A DNA stretch of 64,000 bases from Snodgrassella alvi (GTDB lineage: Bacteria; Pseudomonadota; Gammaproteobacteria; Burkholderiales; Neisseriaceae), in contig NZ_CP160328.2 of assembly GCF_040741455.2 (NCBI RefSeq), positions 558,001 through 622,000 of the forward strand. The letters run 5' to 3'. Shown here piece by piece: positions 1 through 9,745 of the stretch. Numbering within the stretch: position 1 is the stretch's first letter; every line of letters starts with the position of its first letter. The notes beneath the pieces are model-generated. The model was not told the origin of the DNA. It worked only from the letters and a program-made list of their open reading frames with translations, and ran no database searches. The position numbers were made by a program, and so were the translations under genes.

Positions 1-318
1 GGTGATGGATTGGATTTGTGCATAGAAAATATTCTGTGATTATGCAGCAGGTGCTTAGTTATTGCTTATTCAGCTGATAATTCATTTATTTTTGATTCAA
101 GCTAACCAACTTTACTCTTTAATTTAATTCAAAAAATTAGTGATTAGGTTAATTTTTGTTTGTTTATTTTACCCAGATACTTTATAACGTAAACACATTT
201 ATCTGAATATTTTGCTGTAAGAAACATACTGAAAGCTGAATAAATTTAAATTTTGTTTGATTAGTGTAAATTTCAACGCAACTTTTCTTTTCAGAATGAT
301 AAAAAATCAGGACTACTT
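1..318. other. Intergenic DNA upstream of permease gene
   Basis: AT-rich stretch with no convincing ORF, RNA gene or repeat. It should hold the promoter of the permease that starts at 319, but I could not single out a -35/-10 pair. The only clear signal is a ribosome-binding AGGA shortly before the ATG. Confidence 0.5.
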
Positions 319-1632
319 ATGAACTTACCACAAATATTATCGCTCGTATTACTGGTTGTGATTTTGATTCTGGCTGTCTGGCGACATGTCAATATTGGTT
401 TGCTGGGGTTCAGTGCAGCAGCTGTAATGGTGATGGTCTCTGCTTTAAGTGCAGATGGTTCTGCTGCTGAGACAGTGCTAAGCAGTAAGGCAGTGCTGAA
501 TCATTTCCCCGGTGCCATTGTGACGCTGCTCATTGGTGTATCTTTATTGTTTGCCCATTTGGAAAAAAGCGGTGGGCTGAGTTGGTTTACCGATAAGGTA
601 TACTCAAAAATGGGACATCGAACCCATTTGGTACCATGGATAGGCTATTTTATCGGTTTTGCCATTTCTACAGCCGGCGCGTTTTCTACTGCTTCGATTA
701 CTTTGCTGGTTCCTGTAATAGCAGCTCTGGGCAGAAAACATCCCCGATTATTTTTTATCTGTGAAATGGCTGCAATTATCGGGGCGAATACTGGAGCTCT
801 GTCTCCTATAAATCCCACTGGACAGGTTATTCTTGAGGCAGCAAAAAAAGCTCAAGTCATCTATAGCCCATGGCTAGTATGGTTTCTGGGGATGGTGCTC
901 AGTTTTGTGCTGGTTATCGCTTTACAGATAGTTTTCCAAGAAAAACGGGTAGTTGATGTATCCGAATTGAGTAAGGGCAAAAAGGGTTATCTGTTACTTA
1001 AACCTGTGACTCAGGAAAGTTGTGACAATCATCAATTGCAGCCTTTTTATGCACTTTGTTCGACAATTGCGGTGCTGATTTTTCTGTTTCTGGTGATTTT
1101 TGCTAAGGCTAATGTTGGTTTAACTGCATTAACGTTAGCTGTGGTGATGATGCTGTTTTTCCCTAAAAACAGTAAGGATTTTGTGAAGAAGATTCCTTGG
1201 AATGCGGTAGTAGTAATCAGCGGGCTTTTGGTTTTTATCGGTACGATGATGCAGATTGATACCATGAAAGCTGTAGAACAAGGACTATTGAGTATGACCA
1301 GCAGTAAAATTGCGCTATTGTTTATGCTGGCCTATCTGACCACCTTCCTCAGTAATGTTGAATCTTCTACTCTTGGTGTAATCAGTCTAATGATTCCGAT
1401 GGTATTCACGATTTTCGGAGACTCACCACAGATTTCCCTGATTCTAGCAGCTTGTGCGGCCCCGGCTATGCTGAGTGTGGTTAATCCGATTCATATTGCA
1501 GGCACACTTGTTGTGAGTGTTACGGATGAAAAACAGCAGGAAACGATGTTTAAACGCTTACTGATTATCGCTTTTGCTACGGTACCTTTTTTCCCTGGTC
1601 TGGCTATGATTGTGCCGGCCATCATGATGTAA
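319..1632 (+). CDS. MatC/SLC13-type carboxylate permease
   Basis: A 437-residue, very hydrophobic inner-membrane protein with about 11-12 predicted membrane spans. The N-terminal half resembles the dicarboxylate carrier MatC N-terminal domain of the ion transporter superfamily. Visible marks are the NPTG motif near residue 167 and a second helix-breaking VNPIHIAG motif near residue 390, which match the paired substrate/ion-binding loops of SLC13-like carriers. The likely role is uptake of a di- or tricarboxylate such as malonate, succinate or a related acid. The exact substrate cannot be read from sequence. It stands alone: the next gene, cca, starts 187 bases downstream. AGGA precedes the ATG. 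A CitMHS or GntP-like carrier is an alternative label. Confidence 0.85.
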   Translation: MNLPQILSLVLLVVILILAVWRHVNIGLLGFSAAAVMVMVSALSADGSAAETVLSSKAVLNHFPGAIVTLLIGVSLLFAHLEKSGGLSWFTDKVYSKMGHRTHLVPWIGYFIGFAISTAGAFSTASITLLVPVIAALGRKHPRLFFICEMAAIIGANTGALSPINPTGQVILEAAKKAQVIYSPWLVWFLGMVLSFVLVIALQIVFQEKRVVDVSELSKGKKGYLLLKPVTQESCDNHQLQPFYALCSTIAVLIFLFLVIFAKANVGLTALTLAVVMMLFFPKNSKDFVKKIPWNAVVVISGLLVFIGTMMQIDTMKAVEQGLLSMTSSKIALLFMLAYLTTFLSNVESSTLGVISLMIPMVFTIFGDSPQISLILAACAAPAMLSVVNPIHIAGTLVVSVTDEKQQETMFKRLLIIAFATVPFFPGLAMIVPAIMM

Positions 1633-1819
1633 ACTGATAATGAAATACACACATTTGCCGATGAGTAAGCGCTGTTGGTGATACGGCTGGTAATTTCTGT
1701 TTTCTCTCTGTAGTTTTGCTGCTTAAGACAGGTGGACAGTTTGAGGGAATGCAAAAAGCGGTTAACAATTGGGCAGGAGTACGGCACAATTGACTTCTGT
1801 TTTCGACTGATATTTTCAT

Positions 1820-3058
1820 ATGCAGATTTATTTGGTTGGTGGTGCGGTAAGAGATAAATATTTGCAGCGTCCTGTGTCTGACCGCGACTGGGTAGTAGTG
1901 GGTGCTACAGCGGTAGAAATGTCTGAGGCTGGTTATCAGCCGGTGGGCAAAGATTTTCCGGTGTTTCTACATCCGCAAACACACGAAGAATATGCGCTGG
2001 CGCGTACAGAACGCAAAATCGCCGCAGGCTACAGTGGATTTACTTTCCATGCGGCAGCAGATGTGACGCTGGAGCAGGATTTGCAACGGCGTGATTTAAC
2101 CATCAATGCAATGGCAGAAGATTCTGAAGGCCATCTGATCGACCCTTATCATGGTCTGGATGACTTACGTCGTGGAATTTTGCGCCATGTTAGCCCTGCT
2201 TTTGCTGAAGACCCAGTACGCATTCTGCGCATTGCCCGCTTTGCGGCTCGTTATGGCTTTCATGTAGCCGATGAAACCATGGGATTGATGCGGCAAATGG
2301 TGGACAACGGAGAAGTCAACGCACTGGTCGCAGAAAGAGTATGGCAGGAGCTGGCTAAGGGATTGATGGAAAAACAGCCGCGTCTGATGATTGAAGTTTT
2401 GCGTGCCTGCGGTGCCCTGAAAATTATTCTGCCAGAAGTAGATGCTTTGTTTGGGGTACCACAACGAGCTGTGCACCATCCAGAAATAGATGCGGGTGAG
2501 CACACGCTACTGAGCCTTCAGTATGCTGCGGAACACGATTATTCATTACCCGAACGTTATGCTGCCCTCACCCATGATTTAGGTAAAGCGTTAACTCCTA
2601 AGGATAAGCTACCTGGTCATCCTGGCCACGATTATGCTGGAATCAAGCTAGTGGAAGCTGTTAATCAGCGCTGGAAGGTTCCCAAAGCCTGTGCCCAGTT
2701 AGCTTTACTGATATGCAGCTATCACATCAGGCTGCACAGTGTGGGACTGTTGAAACCCAAAACTGTTCTGGAGATTCTCAAGCAAACTGATGCGTTACGG
2801 CGTCCACAACGCTTTGCTCAAATTCTGCGAGTCTGTGTGGCCGATGTCCGTGGTCGGCTGGGTTTTGAGCAACAACCTTATCCGCAGCAGCAGCACTGGC
2901 TGGCATTACAGTCGGCAGCCATGACAGTTGATGCTGCGGCTATTGCACGAGCTTCTGATAATCCGCAACATATTGCGAATGCTATAGAACTAGCGCGGCT
3001 ACATCAAATCAGCCCATTGCAGAATGCTTATCGTCAATCACAATCTAATGGCTATTAA
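1820..3058 (+). CDS. cca: Multifunctional CCA-adding enzyme (tRNA nucleotidyltransferase)
   Basis: Adds or repairs the 3' CCA end of tRNAs in the cytosol. The 412-residue length fits the gamma/beta-proteobacterial multifunctional type, which adds an HD phosphohydrolase domain with 2',3'-cyclic phosphodiesterase and phosphatase activity. The nucleotidyltransferase head starts at once with LVGGAVRD and the DRDW metal-binding pair. The RRDLTINAMA motif lies near residue 90. The HD motif HDLGKA is at about residues 250-255. The stop codon is followed two bases later by the glnD start, so the two genes are probably cotranscribed and perhaps translationally coupled. Confidence 0.97.
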   Translation: MQIYLVGGAVRDKYLQRPVSDRDWVVVGATAVEMSEAGYQPVGKDFPVFLHPQTHEEYALARTERKIAAGYSGFTFHAAADVTLEQDLQRRDLTINAMAEDSEGHLIDPYHGLDDLRRGILRHVSPAFAEDPVRILRIARFAARYGFHVADETMGLMRQMVDNGEVNALVAERVWQELAKGLMEKQPRLMIEVLRACGALKIILPEVDALFGVPQRAVHHPEIDAGEHTLLSLQYAAEHDYSLPERYAALTHDLGKALTPKDKLPGHPGHDYAGIKLVEAVNQRWKVPKACAQLALLICSYHIRLHSVGLLKPKTVLEILKQTDALRRPQRFAQILRVCVADVRGRLGFEQQPYPQQQHWLALQSAAMTVDAAAIARASDNPQHIANAIELARLHQISPLQNAYRQSQSNGY

Positions 3059-3060
3059 TT

Positions 3061-5625
3061 ATGGTAGTTGCAACGTTGGTTACTTCTCTGGCCGATAAAT
3101 TAAAACTGCATAAACAGCAGGCTGCCGAAATTTACCGGCGTCGGAAGCATCCGTTTGTTTACTTCCGCCAGCACACGCAAATTATTTCTGAAATACTGAC
3201 TACTTTGTGGCAGCACTTTTTTGCCGAGCAGGAATTATGTTTACTGGCAATAGGTGGTTTCGGCCGTGGTGAGATGTATCCATTTTCAGACGTGGATATG
3301 GCTATTGTTAGTAGAGAGCCAGTCAGTGATATGTTGCAACATCAGATCGCTGCATTTATTCAGATTTTGTGGGACATTCATCTGCAACCTGCTGCCAAAG
3401 TAGGTACGATTGATGAATTATGCGAAAGCGCACGGCAGGATTTAACCGGCGATTCCGCATTGCTAGAAAGCCATTATTTGTGTGGCAGCCGGCAGCTGGC
3501 GACAGAGTTAATCCATCAACTGGATTTACAGCGTGATGTCGCTGCATTTACAGAAGGTAAAATACTGGAGCAGAGCCAACGTTATACAAAAGCTTCTGGT
3601 GAAGCCAGCTTGTTGGAAGCTAATGTAAAAACCACTCAGGGTGGTTTACGTGATATTCATACTTTATTGTGGCTGGCAAAAGTACAGGGACTACCGCCCC
3701 AAATTCATGATTTGATGCGCAATGCCATTTTAAACCGCACCGAGGCAAGATTGCTACTCAGCTGCCAGAAGCAGCTTGCCAGAATCCGCATTGAGCTGCA
3801 TCTGACCGCTAAACGAGCTGAAGACCGGCTGATTTTCGACCTTCAGACACAGGTAGCAGAAAATCTGGGATATGTGGATGATGCAAATTCACGCTCCAGT
3901 GAAAAGCTGATGCATGATTTTTACCGTGCCATTAAAGGTGTAAAACAACTCAGTGGCATTCTGGTGCCGATGCTGCGAGACCGTGTCTATGCCACGTTGC
4001 CTCGCGTAGTTGTGGAGCTAGATGAACATTATTATCAAGTTGGCAATATGCTGGCGGTACACAATCTTGAGCTTTTTCGGCATAAGCCGGAGCATATTTT
4101 TATCAGTCTGCGGATTGCACAGGAACACAGCGATATTATTGGTCTGGCACCAAAAACCCTGCGAGCATGGTGGGCTGCAGCTCATCAGCAAGTGAATGAA
4201 GCGTTTTATCAGAATCCAATCAATCGCGAATGCTTTGCTGGCTTCTTCCGGCATGGCAATGGTCTGACGCACTTACTTAGATTTATCAATCTGTATGGTG
4301 TGCTAGGCAAGTATCTACCGGCGTGGGAAAAAATTGTGGGTTTACTGCAACACGACCTGTTTCATATCTATCCGGTAGACGACCATATTTTAATGGTGGT
4401 GCGTAATATGCGCCGTTTGGCTATGGAACGACACAGCCATGAACTGCCATTTGCTTCTACTTTGATGCATGCTTTTGAACGCAAGCACATTTTATATATG
4501 GCAGCATTGTTTCATGATATAGCTAAAGGCCGTGGCGGCGATCACGCCGTGAAAGGCGTAGCTGATGCACGTTCCTTTGCAAAAGATCATTTTCTGGACG
4601 CAGAGGAAAGTGATTTGCTTGCATGGTTGGTGGAACAGCATCTGTTGATGTCGATGACTGCGCAAAAAGAAGATATTCAAGACCCTGAAGTAGTAGCTCG
4701 ATTTAGTAATCAAGTTAAAACAATTGAACGGTTGACCGCATTGTATTTGCTTACGGTTGCTGATATTCGCGGTACTAATCCGAAAATCTGGAATTCATGG
4801 AAAGCCAGCCTACTGGAAAGTCTATATAAAGCCGCACTGTATTACCTTAACGGTAGACAAAGTAACCGGCAGACAGCCATTCTTGACCGGCGTCAGCAGG
4901 CGATGCATGAATTAAGCCAGTATCAAATCAGCGAGTCACAGCAGCGTGAACTGTGGCATATTCTGGGGCAGGCGTATTTTGCACGCCATGAATGGCAGGA
5001 TATTTTGTGGCATTTGTCCAAAATCATCAATTATGAGCAGCAGCCACAGGCACATAGCCAGTGGCTGCCGGATACAAATACATTAAAAGTGATGGTTTAT
5101 ATGCCAAACCGGCCAAAACTCTTTACAGAGCTGGCTTCAGTGTTTAGTGAGGCAGGAATGAATATCCTGACTGCGCGTGCCTATATTACCGACCACAACT
5201 TTATTCTGGATACTTTTATTCTACAATTTCCATCTGGCCTCAGCACTGCTGATTACCTTAGTATTCAGAATAAAACTGAGCTGGCACTAAATCAGTTTGT
5301 GAATGGCAATCTGTCGATGAGTGCTGCCACTCCGGCTAGCCTGAGCCGGCGCAGCAGGCATATGCCGATAGCGCCCCGCATTACCATCGATGAGGAAGAT
5401 AACCCTGGCTGGTATAATTTACACATCATTACGGCTAATCGACGCTTTTTATTGGCCAATATTGCCGCAGTGTTATCAGAGCTGAATATCAGCATCCGAT
5501 TTGCCAAAATCACCACATTGGACGAACGTGTAGAAGACAGCTTTCTGGTGTATGCGCCCCATCTAGCAGATACCCAGCAGCAATTACAGTTAAAAAATGC
5601 ACTGCTAGACCAGCTTCTGTGCTGA
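3061..5625 (+). CDS. glnD: Bifunctional uridylyltransferase/uridylyl-removing enzyme GlnD
   Basis: The glutamine sensor of nitrogen control: it uridylylates and deuridylylates PII proteins (GlnB/GlnK). The 854-residue length matches the family. The domain order is complete. A nucleotidyltransferase domain carries GGFGRGE followed by SDVD at about residues 65-78. A central HD domain has FHDIAKGRGGDH near residue 485. Two C-terminal ACT domains, which bind glutamine, start near residues 675 and 785. It sits two bases after cca. No PII gene or glutamine synthetase lies in the window. Confidence 0.97.
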   Translation: MVVATLVTSLADKLKLHKQQAAEIYRRRKHPFVYFRQHTQIISEILTTLWQHFFAEQELCLLAIGGFGRGEMYPFSDVDMAIVSREPVSDMLQHQIAAFIQILWDIHLQPAAKVGTIDELCESARQDLTGDSALLESHYLCGSRQLATELIHQLDLQRDVAAFTEGKILEQSQRYTKASGEASLLEANVKTTQGGLRDIHTLLWLAKVQGLPPQIHDLMRNAILNRTEARLLLSCQKQLARIRIELHLTAKRAEDRLIFDLQTQVAENLGYVDDANSRSSEKLMHDFYRAIKGVKQLSGILVPMLRDRVYATLPRVVVELDEHYYQVGNMLAVHNLELFRHKPEHIFISLRIAQEHSDIIGLAPKTLRAWWAAAHQQVNEAFYQNPINRECFAGFFRHGNGLTHLLRFINLYGVLGKYLPAWEKIVGLLQHDLFHIYPVDDHILMVVRNMRRLAMERHSHELPFASTLMHAFERKHILYMAALFHDIAKGRGGDHAVKGVADARSFAKDHFLDAEESDLLAWLVEQHLLMSMTAQKEDIQDPEVVARFSNQVKTIERLTALYLLTVADIRGTNPKIWNSWKASLLESLYKAALYYLNGRQSNRQTAILDRRQQAMHELSQYQISESQQRELWHILGQAYFARHEWQDILWHLSKIINYEQQPQAHSQWLPDTNTLKVMVYMPNRPKLFTELASVFSEAGMNILTARAYITDHNFILDTFILQFPSGLSTADYLSIQNKTELALNQFVNGNLSMSAATPASLSRRSRHMPIAPRITIDEEDNPGWYNLHIITANRRFLLANIAAVLSELNISIRFAKITTLDERVEDSFLVYAPHLADTQQQLQLKNALLDQLLC

Positions 5626-5686
5626 ACAAGACAATGTAGTAACGGCCTAAAAACTACAGGTAAACAATACATATAGTGAAGAGATA

Positions 5687-6574
5687 ATGAACACATTCAG
5701 GACTGACAGGGAATTATTACGCCAATGGCAGCGGCTGGCACGCAGTCAGTTTCCTGCTATATGCCAACCTCGTCCTGCAGAAAGCCATAAAGGTACCTTT
5801 GGTACACTGGGTATTATTGGTGGCGCTGAAGGCATGGCTGGATCGGTTTCTTTGTCGGCTGTAGCAGCTTTGCATTGTGGATGCGGTAAAGTCTGGCTTG
5901 GCTTTAACCAGCCTTCTTTACCCTTACCCGTACTGGCACAACAGCCGGAAATTATGCTAGCTACTGCTGAGCAACTGCTGCAACGCTCAGACATTAGTGC
6001 ATGGGTAATCGGCTGTGGTTTGGGCACACAAGAAACGGCTGTATCAGTACTGACAGCATGCCTGCAACAACACAATATAGTTACGTTATTGGATGCAGAT
6101 GCGCTTAATCTGCTGGCACAGCAGCCAGATATCCTGACCGGTAGAAAGAATAAACACAATATTATACTGACACCTCATCCCGGAGAAGCCTCTCGCTTGC
6201 TGCAATGCAGCATCAGTGAAATACAAGGAAACCGCAACCAAGCAGTATGCCGATTGGCAGCAAAATATAATGCATGGGTTGTTTTGAAAGGACATCAAAG
6301 CCTGATCGCTTCACCTAACGGGCAAGTTTGGCAGAATAACAGTGGCAATCCCGGGCTAGCTACGGCTGGCAGTGGAGATGTGCTCGCCGGAATTATCGGA
6401 AGTCTATTGGCGCAACAAATACCATTGGAGCAAGCCGTTTATGCTGGTGTGTGGTTACATGGTACAGCTGCCGATATCCTTGCTGCCAATGAAATTGGCC
6501 CTATTGGTTTATGTGCCGGTGAAATTGCCCCAGCTGTACGCTGGCTGAGAAACCGCCTGAGTGAAACTAATTGA
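5687..6574 (+). CDS. nnrD: ADP-dependent NAD(P)H-hydrate dehydratase
   Basis: A 295-residue ribokinase-fold protein of the YjeF C-terminal family. It dehydrates damaged NADHX/NADPHX back to NAD(P)H using ADP. Visible marks are GTLGIIGGAEGMAGS near the N-terminus, the LTPHPGEASRLL motif and the nucleotide-binding TAGSGDVLAGIIGSLL motif near residue 227. The epimerase (YjeF N-terminal) domain that is fused in E. coli is absent, so any NnrE partner must be encoded elsewhere. The start is an ATG preceded by GAAGAGAT, 61 bases after glnD. A hairpin terminator follows at 6584. Confidence 0.93.
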   Translation: MNTFRTDRELLRQWQRLARSQFPAICQPRPAESHKGTFGTLGIIGGAEGMAGSVSLSAVAALHCGCGKVWLGFNQPSLPLPVLAQQPEIMLATAEQLLQRSDISAWVIGCGLGTQETAVSVLTACLQQHNIVTLLDADALNLLAQQPDILTGRKNKHNIILTPHPGEASRLLQCSISEIQGNRNQAVCRLAAKYNAWVVLKGHQSLIASPNGQVWQNNSGNPGLATAGSGDVLAGIIGSLLAQQIPLEQAVYAGVWLHGTAADILAANEIGPIGLCAGEIAPAVRWLRNRLSETN

Positions 6575-6583
6575 ATAGTAAAC

Positions 6584-6613
6584 AAGCCGGATATTTGGAT
6601 AAGTAACCGGCTT
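6584..6613 (+). terminator. Hairpin terminator after nnrD
   Basis: The inverted repeat AAGCCGG (6584-6590) / CCGGCTT (6607-6613) lies between the convergent nnrD and racemase genes. Its A/T-rich edges could serve both directions. Confidence 0.6.
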
Positions 6614-6651
6614 TGACTTTCCTTCTAAAGGTTTATTGTACGAAAGGGCTA

Positions 6652-7353
6652 TTATTGCTTATCTGCCAGTGCCCAGTTCACGGCCGCAGTAGCGTGGATG
6701 GCAGTTGTATCAAAAACAGGCACCGGACTATCTGCTTCAGATACCAGCAACATGATTTCAGTACAACCAAGAATTATGGCCTCTGCTCCCGCATCTACCA
6801 AATGTTGAATAATCTGCCGATACTGCTGGCGCGACTCTTCACGAATAAAGCCGGACACCAGTTCGTTATATATGATTTTATGCACTGTTTGGCAATCATG
6901 ATCATTTGGAATCAGTACCTGCAAACCATATTTATCGGTGAGCCGTCCTTTGTAGAAGTCCTGCTTCATGGTAAATTCCGTACCCAGCAACCCGACTTTG
7001 CGAAGTTTTTGGCGGCAAATTTGTTCGGCAGTAGCATCGGCTATGTGTAGCAATGGAATGCAAACACTGTTTTGCACTTGCTCCGCCATACGATGCATGG
7101 TGTTGGTGCAAATAACGATACATTCTGCACCGCCCTGCTGCAACTGACGCGCGGCATGGCACATTTTTTCAGCCAACTTATCCCACTGACCCTGATGCTG
7201 TAACGCTTCTATTTCTGCGAAATCAACAGACAACATAATGCTTTGAGCTGAATGGGTACTGCCTAGTCGATCACGTACCTGCTCATTTATCATGCGGTAA
7301 TATTCCGCAGAACTTTCCCAGCTCATGCCGCCAATTAAACCGATGGTTTTCAT
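6652..7353 (-). CDS. Aspartate/glutamate racemase family protein
   Basis: A 233-residue PLP-independent amino-acid racemase of the Asp/Glu/hydantoin racemase superfamily, closest in look to YgeA/RacX broad-spectrum racemases. It opens with KTIGLIGGMSWESS. The two catalytic thiols are visible as Cys82 in CTNTMH and Cys197 in GCTE. It should interconvert L- and D-amino acids in the cytosol, but specificity is not readable. It is the last gene of a probable minus-strand set (cation diffusion facilitator, gph, racemase) with 34-35 base gaps. Bona fide MurI glutamate racemase is less likely because the motif context and the GMSWESS opening are those of the YgeA branch. Confidence 0.88.
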   Translation of the reverse strand: MKTIGLIGGMSWESSAEYYRMINEQVRDRLGSTHSAQSIMLSVDFAEIEALQHQGQWDKLAEKMCHAARQLQQGGAECIVICTNTMHRMAEQVQNSVCIPLLHIADATAEQICRQKLRKVGLLGTEFTMKQDFYKGRLTDKYGLQVLIPNDHDCQTVHKIIYNELVSGFIREESRQQYRQIIQHLVDAGAEAIILGCTEIMLLVSEADSPVPVFDTTAIHATAAVNWALADKQ

Positions 7354-7387
7354 TATTAACCCCCTTGAAATACATTTAAAAAATTAT

Positions 7388-8038
7388 TTATTTTAATAAT
7401 TTGAGAATTTGTTCAGGCTTCTCAATCACATAATCAGCTGGCCAACTCGCTATATCGTCTGTGGCACTGATGTAACCCCAGTTCGCCAATACGGTAATCA
7501 TACCGGCTTGACGTCCTGCTTGCATATCACGCTCAGCATCACCAACATACATACAATTTTCCGGTGCCACACCGATTTGTCTGCATGCGTAAAACATCGG
7601 TATGGTGCTGGGCTTGGGAGCGCTGGTGGTATCACCACTTACAACTACAGATGGTTTAACACTACATTCTAATTTTGGAAGCAGGCGGTCAGTAAACACA
7701 TGCGGTTTGTTGGTGATAATGCCCCAGACAATATTTTGCTCAGCTAACTTGAGCAAAAGCTCATTGACACCTCCAAACAATACAGTTTCATCAGTAAAGT
7801 GCAGCTCGTATTCGGCCAGAAAATCACGCCGCAAAGTGGCAAATTCAGGATGATCCGGTTGCCATCCAGTTCCCAGCGTGATCAGTCCAGAAGCACCATG
7901 GCTGGCTACCGGTCGAATTTCGGCCATGCTTTTTTGCGGCAGATGCTGCTTTTCCAAAACTCGGTTGAGAGCGGTACCCAAATCTGGGGCAGTATCTGCA
8001 AGTGTGCCATCTAAATCAAATAATACCGCTTTAATCAT
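7388..8038 (-). CDS. gph: Phosphoglycolate phosphatase-like HAD hydrolase
   Basis: A 216-residue HAD-superfamily phosphatase. Motif I is FDLDGTLADT at residues 7-16, the ITNKP motif II region follows, and the YVGDAERDMQAG motif III/IV region is near residue 170. The likely role is removal of 2-phosphoglycolate formed during DNA repair, though related phosphosugar phosphatases look alike. The open frame extends upstream to 8113, into the end of the transporter gene. I place the start at 8038 because it puts the DxDGT motif at the usual distance and follows a GGA-containing Shine-Dalgarno sequence. The gap to the upstream transporter is 35 bases. Confidence 0.88.
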   Translation of the reverse strand: MIKAVLFDLDGTLADTAPDLGTALNRVLEKQHLPQKSMAEIRPVASHGASGLITLGTGWQPDHPEFATLRRDFLAEYELHFTDETVLFGGVNELLLKLAEQNIVWGIITNKPHVFTDRLLPKLECSVKPSVVVSGDTTSAPKPSTIPMFYACRQIGVAPENCMYVGDAERDMQAGRQAGMITVLANWGYISATDDIASWPADYVIEKPEQILKLLK

Positions 8039-8073
8039 GATTTCGTTTCCATCCATGAGCTGCATGTATTGTA

Positions 8074-9051
8074 TTAATGTGCATGTTGATGAGCAACAGA
8101 AGGCATGCAGCATAACAAATTGTCACTGTGTGTATGGGCATTGCTTTCCGTCTGTACTGTTACATGATGGATATCATGTTTGAGCAAAACAGAGGCAAGC
8201 TCATTTACTAGTTTCTCTGCTTCGGCCACGGTAATGGTACCATCCACAACAATATGACAAGACAATGCGTTCATATTACTGGTAATTGTCCATGCATGTA
8301 AATCATGCACGGCCTTAATTCCGGGCATGGCCAATATCACATTACCTAGCTGCTCAAGTTCGATGTCGACTGGGGTTCCTTCCATTAGAATACGCAATGT
8401 GGTTCTCAGAATACCGATACCACTGTAAGCAATCAAACAGGCCACTACAACACTGGCCAACGGGTCAGCCCAACGCCAGCCGAACAGCATCATGAATATG
8501 GCCGCAACGATCGCCCCTACAGAGCCGAGTAAATCACCCAGCACATGTAAAAAAGCACCGCGCATATTTACATTATGCTCGGTCTCGCTACTTCGATGCA
8601 TATACCACGCGATAGCGATATTCACCAGCAAACCCAAGACACTGATAATCAGCATGCCACGAGTAGCAATGGCTGGTGGATTAACGAAACGGCCAATGGC
8701 TTCATAGACAATCAATACTGCAATCACCATCAGTGCGATGCCGTTAACGGCTGCGGCGATAATCTCAAAACGCTTATAACCGAATGTCTGCCGCTGATTA
8801 ACCGGCCGTTCACTCAGATGAAATGCTATTAGAGACAGTGCCAGTGCTAGCGCATCGGAAAACATATGGCCGGCATCGGAAAGTAGAGCTAGACTATTGG
8901 TTAACCAGCCACCGATGATTTCCACCAGCATATAAGCCCCGATAACCAACAATGAAACACGCAGCACCTGCTTATCCGCGGCGTGTGCTCCAAGATGATG
9001 GTGATGCCCGCTTTCATGAGTGTGCTCATGAGTATGATTGTGTTGGTGCAT
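8074..9051 (-). CDS. Cation diffusion facilitator (Zn/Co/Cd efflux) protein
   Basis: A 325-residue CDF transporter of the ZitB/CzcD group that exports divalent metals from the cytosol in exchange for protons. Six membrane spans are apparent. Span 2 carries NSLALLSDAGHMFSD, where the H and two D residues form the metal site, and span 5 carries HVLGDLLGS. A cytoplasmic C-terminal domain includes HDLHAW. The first 23 residues contain 11 histidines and the C-terminal tail ends HQHAH; both are likely metal-loading regions. It begins the minus-strand set with gph and the racemase. An inverted repeat lies in its leader at 9070-9092. Confidence 0.94.
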   Translation of the reverse strand: MHQHNHTHEHTHESGHHHHLGAHAADKQVLRVSLLVIGAYMLVEIIGGWLTNSLALLSDAGHMFSDALALALSLIAFHLSERPVNQRQTFGYKRFEIIAAAVNGIALMVIAVLIVYEAIGRFVNPPAIATRGMLIISVLGLLVNIAIAWYMHRSSETEHNVNMRGAFLHVLGDLLGSVGAIVAAIFMMLFGWRWADPLASVVVACLIAYSGIGILRTTLRILMEGTPVDIELEQLGNVILAMPGIKAVHDLHAWTITSNMNALSCHIVVDGTITVAEAEKLVNELASVLLKHDIHHVTVQTESNAHTHSDNLLCCMPSVAHQHAH

Positions 9052-9745
9052 AGTAAGCCTTATCTAAAATAGCCTGAGAATGCTTCAGGCTAAACCCTGA
9101 CGTAAGGTAAAAGTCAATTACTGATATCAGCCGAGCTGAGGACAAATGATGGCATAATGCATTAAAGATACAGAAATTTATTGCCACAGATTAGCTGAGC
9201 TTTTGGATAATAGCAAAAAAAAATACACCTACTGCTATTTCAATTCACTTAATATAAAAAGCTTTCACTGAGACTGGTCAAACAACAATAGATAGTGCGG
9301 TTATGTTGATATATGATAACTATAGTTATATTCTTAAATAAAATTTTTTTTGATAACAAAATTTTATATTTGAATTTCGTTACAATATTTCACACTTACA
9401 GGTAAAATAGTCACTTTCTAATTTGATGCAATTTTGCCCCACCATGGCTCTATCAATATAGAAATTTACAGCCAATCTAGATTAACCGAAAAGAATGTTA
9501 TTCAGCAGCCTCAGAACGAAACAAACACAGTATTCCGAACCAGAACGGTGAAAAATTTTTATTCAGAAATTAATTAAGCCATAACAGTAGAATCTTTGTT
9601 TGCAACTTCGAGTGATATACAGCCTAAATCTCTGTGTCCTGCCGATAGGCATAAACATGAATTAACTGATTTTAAACAGAAACTTTTCTGCTTATATGTT
9701 TGGCATGGTTAAACAATCTCTTTTTTATTTTTGCTTATTGGCTTC
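9052..9745. other. Long AT-rich divergent intergenic region
   Basis: About 690 bases between the divergent transporter and patA genes. Apart from the inverted repeat at 9070-9092 I find no gene, tRNA or clear promoter. The segment must contain promoters for both directions, but TTGATA and TACAAT-like elements around 9350-9390 are not correctly spaced. Confidence 0.45.
9070..9092 (-). promoter_or_regulatory. Inverted repeat in leader of CDF gene
   Basis: TAGCCTGA (9070-9077) and TCAGGCTA (9085-9092) form a perfect 8-bp inverted repeat with a 7-base loop. Read on the minus strand it is followed by a T-rich run (TATTTTAG) and ends about 18 bases before the start codon. It could be an attenuator-like hairpin or an operator of a metal regulator; which one is unknown. 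Confidence 0.4.
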
